From positions 1 through 9,099 of the forward strand of contig JALQZL010000057.1 of assembly GCA_023258355.1 (NCBI GenBank): a stretch of 9,099 nt of DNA. The letters run 5' to 3'. The translations under genes and the position numbers were made by a program. Position 1 is the stretch's first letter, and every line of letters begins with the position of its first letter. The stretch comes from Wenzhouxiangellaceae bacterium. Lineage in GTDB: Bacteria > Pseudomonadota > Gammaproteobacteria > Xanthomonadales > Wenzhouxiangellaceae. This document shows positions 1-6,081 of the stretch, one piece after another. The notes under the pieces were generated by a model that saw only the letters and a program-made list of their open reading frames with translations, did not search any database and had not been told where the DNA came from.

Positions 1-506
1 CTGGCGCCAAGTGAACCCCAATACTCTGGGAAGACTTCGCCAAATAAAATCGTTCCCATGACACCGAAAATATAAAAGATCAGCATCAGCAAAAGTGCTG
101 TCCACCCCATCCCAGGCAACGCACGCATCAAGGATTCGATGATCGCACGGAGCTTGGGTACCTGAGAAAATAGGCGCAACACCCGCAGTATTCTCAAAGC
201 ACGCAAAATCTCCAGCGGCCCAGCAGCTGGCACAAGCGCAATCGCCACAATCAAAAAATCAAACCAATTCCACCCCGATTTGAAAAAACGTACCCCATGA
301 GCAAAAAACTTCAACCCGATCTCAATAACAAAAACGCTCAGGATGATTCGATTGGCGAGCATCAGTTCAGGACCAATGACCGCCATCACCCCATGTGATG
401 TCTCTAGCCCCAAGATGATGGCATTGATGACGATCAGAGCGATGATAGCCCGTGTTGCCAACGGGCTATCGAGCCAACCGACCAACTTCGATCGAAAGTG
501 CCCCAT
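1..506 (-). CDS. Voltage-gated sodium channel, NaChBac/BacNav type (partial, 3' end outside window)
   Basis: I translated this frame by eye: 168 codons from ATG 506-504, open to the left edge. It reads as a six-helix voltage-gated cation channel. S1 lies at about residues 20-36, S2 at 51-69 and S3 at 80-95. The S4 voltage sensor has four arginines at three-residue spacing (R102, R105, R108, R111). An amphipathic S4-S5 linker with the RALPGMG motif follows at about 128-134, then S5 at about 135-155. The pore segment starts with LFGEVFPEYWGSLGA, which closely resembles the stretch just before the TLESW-type selectivity filter of bacterial sodium channels. The filter, S6 and C-terminal coiled coil are outside the window, so ion selectivity is inferred. 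The start is constrained because an in-frame TAA (htpG's stop) lies two codons upstream. The three-base gap to htpG suggests co-transcription. Confidence 0.88.
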   Translation of the reverse strand, partial: MGHFRSKLVGWLDSPLATRAIIALIVINAIILGLETSHGVMAVIGPELMLANRIILSVFVIEIGLKFFAHGVRFFKSGWNWFDFLIVAIALVPAAGPLEILRALRILRVLRLFSQVPKLRAIIESLMRALPGMGWTALLLMLIFYIFGVMGTILFGEVFPEYWGSLGA

Positions 507-509
507 CAG

Positions 510-2396
510 TTAACTCGCATCAGGCGCATAGGCTTCAACCAAAAGCGTGTTCACGCGCTGAATATAGGCGCTCGGATCAGCCAATTCACCACCTTCCGCG
601 AGAAGTGCCTGATCAAAAACTAGCTGAGCCAGGTCTTCGAACCGTGCCTTTGATTGAGACGCCATGGCTTGAATGAGCGGATGCTCAGGATTGATTTCCA
701 GATTGGGCGTCGTCTCTGGCACATCTTGCCCGGCTTGTCTCATTAATTTTTGCATCTGTAGTGACATCTCATGGTCGCCTAGGACAATCCTTGCAGCAGA
801 CTGAGTGAGTCGGCTCGTTGGCTTCACATTACCCACGCGCTCACCCAGCGCTTTCTTCACGCGGCCGGCTAACTTTTTAGCTGACTCACTGACAGCCTCA
901 TCCTTGTCAACGTCAGGAGCTGCTGCCGTCACTGATTTGAGCTCAAAATCTTGATAAGTCGAGAGATGTGAGATCACCCATTCATCAATTCGGTCAGTCA
1001 GTAACAAGACCTCAGTGCCTTGTTGCTTAAAAGATTCGAGATGGGGGCTATTTTTGGCGACTTGTAAATTGTCCCCAGTCAGATACCAAATCGTCTTCTG
1101 ATCTTCGCCTGCTCGCCCAATATATTGGTCAAGCCCAGTGAGTTTGTCACTTTCAGAAGAAGAAAAACGTAACAGGCTTGCTATTTTTTCTCTGTTCTCA
1201 AAATCCTCAATCACACCTTCTTTCAAGATAGTGCCGAAGGCATCCCAAAACTTTTTCCACTCCTCATCGCCTGCCTCAGTCACCTTGGCAATCAAATCCA
1301 AGCTTCTTTTGATCACTGTGGCACGAATCTTTTTCAACAGCGGGCTGTCTTGCAGAATTTCACGGGAAACATTGAGTGGCAGGTCAGCTGAATCCACCAC
1401 GCCCCGCATAAACCTGAGATACCGTGGCAGTAATTGTTCCGCAGCGTCCATGATAAAGACCCTTTGGATGTAGAGCTTAAGCCCCTCGACCGTGTCGCGG
1501 TTCATCAACAAATCAAACGGTGCTTGGCTTGGGAGATACAACAATAAACTGTAGCTTTGTGTTCCCTCCACTTGATGATGTGCCCATTGAAGTGGCGGAG
1601 CGTTATCGTGACTGAGCGTGGTGTAGAAGCTTGTGTACTCCTCATCCGTAATCTCAGATTTTGGCCGCGTCCACAGTGCTTTGGCCTCATTGACCACCTC
1701 GATACTGGCTTCAGGGTCATCGCCCTTATCTCCCTGATCACCTGAGGCATCCGCAGGCGCGATTAACTCAATGGGAAAGGCGATATGGTTTGAGTAATGC
1801 TTAATAATGCGTTGGAGCTGCCATTGATTGAGAAGGTCGTGATGGTCTTCGGCTAGGTGAAGCACAATGCGTGTGCCATGGCTGTCTTTGGTAATCGGTG
1901 TGAGTTGATACTCGCCCTCGCCATTTGAGGCCCATCGTGTCCCCTCGGAGGGATCACTCCCCGCTCGCCTGGTCTCAACCACGACCTCGTCAGCCACAAT
2001 GAATGCCGAATAGAAACCCACACCAAATTGACCAATGAGATTCGCATCTGACTTGGCATCACCAGACAGACCCTCAAGAAACTGTCGCGTACCCGATCGT
2101 GCGATTGTGCCTAGGTTGGCAATAACTTCCTCTTGGCTCATACCAATGCCATGATCTTCGACAGTTAGGGTCTTCTTGTCCGAATCAAAACTGACCTGAA
2201 TGGCTAGCTCTTGATCCAAACCCTTCAAAGCGTCATTGGTCAATGCCTCAAACCGAAGTTTGTCTGAGGCATCAGAGGCATTGGATATCAGTTCTCTGAG
2301 GAAAATTTCTCGATTGGAATACAGCGCATTGATCATTAGCTTGAGAAGCTGATTAACCTCAGCGCCAAAAGCGTGGGTGGTAGGCTGGTCAGTCAT
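510..2396 (-). CDS. htpG: HtpG, bacterial Hsp90 molecular chaperone
   Basis: A cytosolic ATP-dependent chaperone that works as a homodimer in late folding and remodelling of client proteins, with DnaK. Starting at ATG 2396 the protein has 628 residues, normal for HtpG. The N-terminal GHKL ATPase domain carries FLRELISNASDASDKLRF (E35 and N39 correspond to the catalytic and Mg-binding residues), DHGIGMS near 81-87, and the lid/glycine motif IGQFGVGFYSAF near 121-132. The middle domain contains RVFIMDAAE and LPLNVSREILQ, with R345 matching the ATP-contacting arginine. The C-terminal dimerisation domain is complete. A TTG two codons upstream (2402) is also in frame, but ATG 2396 is better spaced from a weak GTGAGAC ribosome site. 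The gene has its own heat-shock promoter, and a sodium channel gene follows three bases after the stop. Confidence 0.98.
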   Translation of the reverse strand: MTDQPTTHAFGAEVNQLLKLMINALYSNREIFLRELISNASDASDKLRFEALTNDALKGLDQELAIQVSFDSDKKTLTVEDHGIGMSQEEVIANLGTIARSGTRQFLEGLSGDAKSDANLIGQFGVGFYSAFIVADEVVVETRRAGSDPSEGTRWASNGEGEYQLTPITKDSHGTRIVLHLAEDHHDLLNQWQLQRIIKHYSNHIAFPIELIAPADASGDQGDKGDDPEASIEVVNEAKALWTRPKSEITDEEYTSFYTTLSHDNAPPLQWAHHQVEGTQSYSLLLYLPSQAPFDLLMNRDTVEGLKLYIQRVFIMDAAEQLLPRYLRFMRGVVDSADLPLNVSREILQDSPLLKKIRATVIKRSLDLIAKVTEAGDEEWKKFWDAFGTILKEGVIEDFENREKIASLLRFSSSESDKLTGLDQYIGRAGEDQKTIWYLTGDNLQVAKNSPHLESFKQQGTEVLLLTDRIDEWVISHLSTYQDFELKSVTAAAPDVDKDEAVSESAKKLAGRVKKALGERVGNVKPTSRLTQSAARIVLGDHEMSLQMQKLMRQAGQDVPETTPNLEINPEHPLIQAMASQSKARFEDLAQLVFDQALLAEGGELADPSAYIQRVNTLLVEAYAPDAS

Positions 2397-2451
2397 AAAC
2401 AAGTCTCACATCAAATAGGAAGTTGTTATTGGGCTTTCGATGCCTTATTGG

Positions 2452-2478
2452 ATGGGGTTTCTTTGGCCTGTTTTCAAG
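2452..2478 (-). promoter_or_regulatory. Sigma-32 (RpoH) heat-shock promoter of htpG
   Basis: On the minus strand the -35 element CTTGAAA (2478-2472) is followed by a 14-bp spacer and the -10 element CCCCAT (2457-2452). The RpoH consensus is CTTGAAA, 13-17 bp, CCCCATnT. The -35 is a full match and the -10 matches its six core bases. Transcription would start near 2445 and give a leader of about 50 nt before the htpG ATG at 2396. htpG is a classic RpoH target in gammaproteobacteria, so position and motif agree. The promoter lies downstream of the rplS terminator, so htpG forms its own unit, probably together with the channel gene. Confidence 0.85.
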
Positions 2479-2511
2479 TCGTCAGAGCAAAGTGCCTCGC
2501 ATTTTTAGACC

Positions 2512-2538
2512 AAAAAAAAGGCCGCCCAATGGGCGGCC
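2512..2538 (-). terminator. Intrinsic terminator after rplS
   Basis: On the minus strand a perfect 8-bp GC-rich stem (GGCCGCCC / GGGCGGCC) with a 3-base loop ATT is followed immediately by eight T residues. It lies 28 bases after the rplS stop codon and ends the rpsP-rimM-trmD-rplS unit, insulating the htpG heat-shock promoter just downstream. Confidence 0.95.
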
Positions 2539-2566
2539 CGGTTCTTCTAAGCTCATTGGCCGAGCG

Positions 2567-2932
2567 TTAGCTCGCCTGCTTACGCCGAGCCAACTTCTCT
2601 TTAATCCGCGCAGCCTTACCCTCAAGGTCACGTAAATAGAAGAGTTTTGCACGACGCACCTTCCCGCGACGCTTGACTTTGATTGACTCGATCAAAGGGC
2701 TATATGTCTGAAACACACGCTCGACGCCGGTGCCATGAGAAATCTTACGGACAGTGAAGGCAGAGTTGAGACCGCGGTTTTTCCGAGCGATCACCACACC
2801 CTCAAACGCCTGTAAACGCTGACGGTCGCCCTCGCGAACCCACAGGTTCACGACGATCGTATCGCCGGCAGCAAACGCTGGGATTTCTTTGTCGGTCTGC
2901 TCTTTATTTATTTCATCGATGATGTTGGTCAT
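2567..2932 (-). CDS. rplS: 50S ribosomal protein L19
   Basis: L19 sits at the 30S-50S interface of the ribosome. The protein has 121 residues from ATG 2932 and begins MTNIIDEINKEQ, matching the family N-terminus. The family core is clear: AGDTIVVNLWVREGDRQRLQ, FEGVVIARKNRGLNSAFTVRK, GVERVFQTYSP, and the basic tail VKRRGKVRRAKLFYLRD...GKAARIKEKL. An in-frame ATG at 2953 would add seven residues and has an AGGGA only three bases upstream. I prefer 2932 by homology, with GAGACGG as a possible ribosome site. The gene is last in the rpsP-rimM-trmD-rplS order but is separated from trmD by a 92-113 bp gap holding a candidate promoter. That would allow extra expression of L19 compared with RimM and TrmD. 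Confidence 0.97.
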   Translation of the reverse strand: MTNIIDEINKEQTDKEIPAFAAGDTIVVNLWVREGDRQRLQAFEGVVIARKNRGLNSAFTVRKISHGTGVERVFQTYSPLIESIKVKRRGKVRRAKLFYLRDLEGKAARIKEKLARRKQAS

Positions 2933-2979
2933 GACGGCCGTCTCGCTGATCATTGGTCCCTACTGGACGTTAGCCCACC

Positions 2980-3008
2980 ATTTTACCCACTTTTTTTCTT
3001 TTTTTCCA
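2980..3008 (-). promoter_or_regulatory. Candidate internal sigma-70 promoter for rplS
   Basis: On the minus strand, TGGAAA (3008-3003; 4 of 6 to TTGACA) and TAAAAT (2985-2980; 5 of 6 to TATAAT) are separated by 17 bp. The spacer is nearly all A, an unusual purine tract (3005-2991). The gap between trmD and rplS is long for this operon, where the other junctions overlap, so a separate start for rplS is plausible. This is motif evidence only. Confidence 0.4.
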
Positions 3009-3045
3009 GCCTCTTGAAGAAAATTTAGGGGCAATTTGACCCAGC

Positions 3046-3747
3046 CTATTCCTCTTCTGAGCCTTGGGATGTCAATAAATCAGGGCGCCTAGCCACTGTC
3101 CGAGCCCGCGCCTGCTCCGAACGCCACTGTGCGATGGCGGCATGGTCACCACTCAAAAGCACGGCTGGCACGTCTAAACCCGCCCAATGTTCTGGTCTTG
3201 TGTAGTGTGGGTGGTCCAACAACCCTTCAGAAAATGAGTCTTGGACCGCCGATTCAGGGTGCCCAAGCACCCCTGGCAACTGACGAATCACGGCATCCAT
3301 CAGCACCAAAGCAGCAGGTTCGCCGCCAGATAACACATAGTCTCCGATCGACCACTCCTCATCGACATAACGGGCGATCAAGCGCTCATCTATCCCCTCA
3401 TACCGCCCGCACAGCAGCAAGATAGACTCTCGGTGGGCCAATTCACCCACACCTGACTGCTCTAGCCGCCTGCCTTGGGGACTGAGATAACTCACAACAT
3501 CGGACGCACCATCCGCTTTGGCAGCCTCTATGGCTCTGGCTAACGGCTCTGGGCGCATCACCATGCCAGGCCCTCCTCCGTAAGGCCGATCGTCGACGCT
3601 CCGATGAACATCCGATGTAAATTCGCGTGGATTCCAGACCCGAAGAGTGATTTGCCCTGAGCCAATCGCTTTGCCCGTCACCCCTAATTCCTCAGCGCTT
3701 AGTATCCAGTCGGGGAAAAGCGTGACAACATCCACTCGTTTCAGCAT
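3046..3747 (-). CDS. trmD: tRNA (guanine-37-N1)-methyltransferase TrmD
   Basis: TrmD uses S-adenosylmethionine to methylate G37 next to the anticodon in tRNAs reading CUN, CCN and CGG, which prevents +1 frameshifting. It is a SPOUT-class trefoil-knot dimer and essential in most bacteria. The 233 residues carry all family landmarks: DVVTLFPDW at the N-terminus, DDRPYGGGPGMVMRPEPL near 52-69, LLCGRYEGIDERLI near 111-124, and the SAM-binding knot EWSIGDYVLSGGEPAALVLM near 131-150. Next come R155 and the SFSEGLLDHPHYTRPEHW segment, whose D178 matches the catalytic aspartate (D169 in E. coli). The ATG overlaps the rimM stop by one base (TAATG), so translation is probably coupled. Confidence 0.98.
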   Translation of the reverse strand: MLKRVDVVTLFPDWILSAEELGVTGKAIGSGQITLRVWNPREFTSDVHRSVDDRPYGGGPGMVMRPEPLARAIEAAKADGASDVVSYLSPQGRRLEQSGVGELAHRESILLLCGRYEGIDERLIARYVDEEWSIGDYVLSGGEPAALVLMDAVIRQLPGVLGHPESAVQDSFSEGLLDHPHYTRPEHWAGLDVPAVLLSGDHAAIAQWRSEQARARTVARRPDLLTSQGSEEE

Positions 3748-4268
3748 TAGTCATCCAACCAGGCTATTGGCCAATCCACGATGAGTTCTTTTGCTTTTGT
3801 GTCAATGCGATCGACAAAAGTCCCTTGGACGAAAGGAATCAAAACAGTGCGATCGGAGTCAACCAGTGAGACCTCCATCACATCGTGGGCACCTGTACTG
3901 AGCATTTGGCTGATTTGGCCCAATCGGACCTGTTCTTTGTTGATCACGGTCATGCCGATCAAATCATGCCAGTAATACTCACCCTCTTGAGGGGCTGGCA
4001 ATTGATCGCGTGCGATACAGATATCTTTCTGAGACCATGAGCGAGCCTCTTCAGGGGAGGCCACCCCAGGCAATTTCACCACGAGGCGCTTGCCTGAGAC
4101 TTTGTGTCCCTCAATTTCGACTGAAGACCCATCAACGAACCAAGGGCCATAATTGAATATCCCCTCGCGGGGATCAGTAAAAGAATGAACTTGAAGCCAA
4201 CCTTTGATTCCCCAAGGACTCAGGATACGGCCAATAATGACCGAATCCTCAATGGGGAGGGTGGCCAT
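3747..4268 (-). CDS. rimM: Ribosome maturation factor RimM
   Basis: RimM binds ribosomal protein S19 and helps assemble the 30S head and process 16S rRNA. The 173-residue protein has the two expected parts. The N-terminal RimM barrel includes IIGRILSPWGIKGWLQVHSF near 11-30 and TDPREGIFNY. The C-terminal PRC-barrel starts at EYYWHDLIGMTV near 97-108 and continues through STGAHDVMEV and VLIPFVQGTFVDRID. Length is typical. The start ATG at 4268 shares one base with the rpsP stop codon, and the stop shares one base with the trmD start. No strong ribosome binding site precedes it, so translation likely depends on termination of rpsP. The position between rpsP and trmD is the classic one. Confidence 0.97.
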   Translation of the reverse strand: MATLPIEDSVIIGRILSPWGIKGWLQVHSFTDPREGIFNYGPWFVDGSSVEIEGHKVSGKRLVVKLPGVASPEEARSWSQKDICIARDQLPAPQEGEYYWHDLIGMTVINKEQVRLGQISQMLSTGAHDVMEVSLVDSDRTVLIPFVQGTFVDRIDTKAKELIVDWPIAWLDD

Positions 4269-4528
4269 TAGGCGGCTGCTTGGCTAGCCTTACGGGCCTC
4301 AACCAGCAAATGCTGGACACGCTCTGAGAGCTGGGCACCTTGATTCACCCAGTGAGCCACACGGTCTGTGTCCACACGCAAACGCTCTTCTTGGCCTCTT
4401 GCCACAGGATTAAAAAAGCCCACACGCTCAATGTTTCGGCCGTCTCTGCGCGAGCGGCTATCTGTCACAACGATGTGATAATACGGTTGCTTTTTCGCAC
4501 CACCACGGCTTAAACGAATCTTAACCAT
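4268..4528 (-). CDS. rpsP: 30S ribosomal protein S16
   Basis: S16 is an early-binding 30S subunit protein. From ATG 4528 it has 86 residues beginning MVKIRLSRGGAKKQPYYHIV, followed by DSRSRRDGRNIERVGFFNP and the typical helical C-terminus with RVAHWVNQGAQLSERV. The frame stays open up to an ATG at 4564, but those twelve extra residues are not family-like. ATG 4528 has a GGAG ribosome site eight bases upstream, so I chose it. The gene leads the rpsP-rimM-trmD-rplS unit, with ffh upstream on the same strand and a candidate promoter between them. Confidence 0.97.
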   Translation of the reverse strand: MVKIRLSRGGAKKQPYYHIVVTDSRSRRDGRNIERVGFFNPVARGQEERLRVDTDRVAHWVNQGAQLSERVQHLLVEARKASQAAA

Positions 4529-4587
4529 CCGATCTGCTCCATATAAAACAGGCGTGCCACACACTTGGCGAGCCCACTAAACACACC

Positions 4588-4616
4588 ATTCTACCTAAAA
4601 ACTGGCTCTTTTTAAA
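4588..4616 (-). promoter_or_regulatory. Candidate sigma-70 promoter for rpsP operon
   Basis: On the minus strand, TTTAAA (4616-4611; 4 of 6 to TTGACA), an exact 17-bp spacer and TAGAAT (4593-4588; 5 of 6 to TATAAT) lie in the gap between ffh and rpsP. Predicted initiation near 4581 would give a leader of about 50 nt before the rpsP ATG at 4528. A separate promoter for rpsP downstream of ffh fits known gammaproteobacterial organisation. I saw no convincing terminator after ffh, so readthrough from ffh is also possible. Confidence 0.45.
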
Positions 4617-4629
4617 GGTTTTTTGATCA

Positions 4630-6000
4630 TCACAGACCAAAACCACCCCCACCTGGCATCCCGCCCCCGGGCAGGCGCCTAAGTAGTTTCGTCATGGCCG
4701 TTTTACTGCCCGCTTTTTTCATCATTTTTTGCATCTGACGGTGCTGTTTCAGCAGTCGGTTCACCATCTGGATATCGGTGCCAGCGCCCGCCGCAATTCG
4801 GCGTTTTCTTGAGCCGTTGATGATGTCTGGATAACGCCGCTCCTTGGGTGTCATGGAGTTAATGACAGCGATCAGGCGTCGATTGTGTTGATCGTCCAGC
4901 CTAGATTTGGCCTGTTCGGGCAATTGACCCATACCAGGCAACTTATCGAGCATCGCACTCATCCCCCCCAGAGACTCCATCTGCTGGAGTTGGTCTCGCA
5001 TATCATCCAACCCGAACCGCTTGGCCCCCTTGCCTGTTTTGGTTGCGAGCTTCTTGGCCTTTTTCTCATCAACCGTGCGCTCCACCTCCTCCACCAGGCT
5101 CAGCACATCCCCCATGCCAAGAATTCTAGAAGCCAATCGGTCAGGGTAGAAAGCCTCAAGACCATCCAGTTTTTCACCCACACCTAAAAACTTGATCGGT
5201 GCCCCCGTGATGGCAGCGACGGACAAGGCAGCCCCTCCTCGGGCATCCCCGTCAGTCTTTGTGAGCACTACCCCAGTCAGCGGCAGCGCCTCATGGAATG
5301 CCTTGGCTGTGTTGGCAGCATCTTGGCCAGTCATCGCATCGACAACAAACAAGACCTCACTCGGAGAGATGGCCCGCTCAATGTCCCGAATTTCGGCCAT
5401 CATGGGCTCGTCAATCGCCAGACGGCCTGCCGTATCAACAATCAAAACATCTGCAAATTGGCGTTTGGCTTGATCCAATGCCTCAGATGCCATGGCCACG
5501 GCATTCTCTGTTTGACTGGCTCTGTGGAACAAACAACCGACCGACGAGGCCAAGGTCTCGAGCTGGTCAATGGCCGCTGGCCGGTAGCGATCACAACTGG
5601 CCAGAAGCACTTTTTTGTTCTCACGGGCACCTAACCATTGAGCCAACTTGCCAGCGGTTGTTGTCTTACCCGCCCCCTGAAGCCCCGCTAGCAAAATCAC
5701 CACAGGCGCCTGGTGACTCAGGTCCAGGGGCACCGACGCCTCACCCAATGCGACCTTCAACTCATCATGGACCACTTTGACCATGGCTTGCCCGGGCTTT
5801 AATGACCCAAGCACCTCTTGGCCCACGGCTCTGGATCTGGCACGGTCAATGAAAGCCTTAACCACAGGCAGCGCGACATCTGCCTCTAATAAGGCAATCC
5901 GAACCTCACGAAGTGTCTCTTCGATATTGGCCTCTGTCAGACGCCCCGACCTTAAACGGTTCAGAGATTGCGTGAGTCTTTGGCTGAGTTGATCAAACAT
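4630..6000 (-). CDS. ffh: Signal recognition particle protein Ffh (SRP54)
   Basis: Ffh is the GTPase that binds 4.5S RNA and hydrophobic signal sequences on nascent chains, then docks with FtsY at the inner membrane. The 456 residues include the N-domain four-helix bundle (about 1-90). The G domain follows, with P-loop GLQGAGKTTTAGKLA (106-120), the SRP insertion motif SCDRYRPAAIDQL (135-147), DTAGR (189-193) and TKTDGDARGG (247-256). The NG interface has FLGVGEKLDGLEAFYP. The methionine-rich M domain (about 325-445) has the RNA-binding segment SRKRRIAAGAGT (397-408). The tail is glycine-rich (LPGGGMPGGGGFGL). The ATG at 6000 is the only start that fits the family N-terminus; the upstream sequence has only a weak ribosome site. 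It is divergent from the CorB-like gene. Confidence 0.98.
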   Translation of the reverse strand: MFDQLSQRLTQSLNRLRSGRLTEANIEETLREVRIALLEADVALPVVKAFIDRARSRAVGQEVLGSLKPGQAMVKVVHDELKVALGEASVPLDLSHQAPVVILLAGLQGAGKTTTAGKLAQWLGARENKKVLLASCDRYRPAAIDQLETLASSVGCLFHRASQTENAVAMASEALDQAKRQFADVLIVDTAGRLAIDEPMMAEIRDIERAISPSEVLFVVDAMTGQDAANTAKAFHEALPLTGVVLTKTDGDARGGAALSVAAITGAPIKFLGVGEKLDGLEAFYPDRLASRILGMGDVLSLVEEVERTVDEKKAKKLATKTGKGAKRFGLDDMRDQLQQMESLGGMSAMLDKLPGMGQLPEQAKSRLDDQHNRRLIAVINSMTPKERRYPDIINGSRKRRIAAGAGTDIQMVNRLLKQHRQMQKMMKKAGSKTAMTKLLRRLPGGGMPGGGGFGL

Positions 6001-6081
6001 AAGGGGACTTCGCTTAATACACCAAATTTGATTATACTCAAGGTTATGAAAATAGCGTGGCCTAGGGCCTCTTTCTAATCC
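6001..6081. promoter_or_regulatory. Divergent ffh / corB-like promoter region
   Basis: This 81-bp gap must hold the start signals of both flanking genes unless their promoters lie inside coding sequence. The minus strand shows a perfect -10 hexamer TATAAT (6036-6031) facing ffh, without a recognisable -35 at the right distance. The plus strand shows TATACT (6033-6038) facing the membrane-protein gene, with only a poor -35 (TTCGCT at 6009-6014, spacing 18). The two -10 candidates overlap, so polymerase binding in the two directions would compete. Motif evidence only. Confidence 0.4.

Noticed and set aside
452..676. 74-codon plus-strand frame across the htpG/channel junction
   Set aside because: It overlaps two recognisable minus-strand genes and has no family resemblance or ribosome site.
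1138..1473. 111-codon plus-strand frame inside htpG
   Set aside because: It is antisense to the conserved middle domain of htpG, the product is low-complexity (Ser-rich) and no start signals are visible.
2991..3005. Poly-T tract read as a terminator
   Set aside because: The T run is on the plus strand, where no gene ends nearby; on the transcribed minus strand it is an A tract.
4594..4629. Possible terminator after ffh (T-rich stretch near 4609-4625)
   Set aside because: On the ffh strand the stretch is A-rich rather than T-rich, and the only symmetry (CTTTTTAAAG) is AT-only; it does not form a terminator hairpin.
5298..5780. 160-codon open frame on the plus strand inside ffh, plus several shorter plus-strand frames across 4885-5992
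   Set aside because: They lie antisense to an unmistakable ffh, their translations look like no protein family and are rich in Pro, Ser, Trp and His, and no ribosome site or gap supports them.
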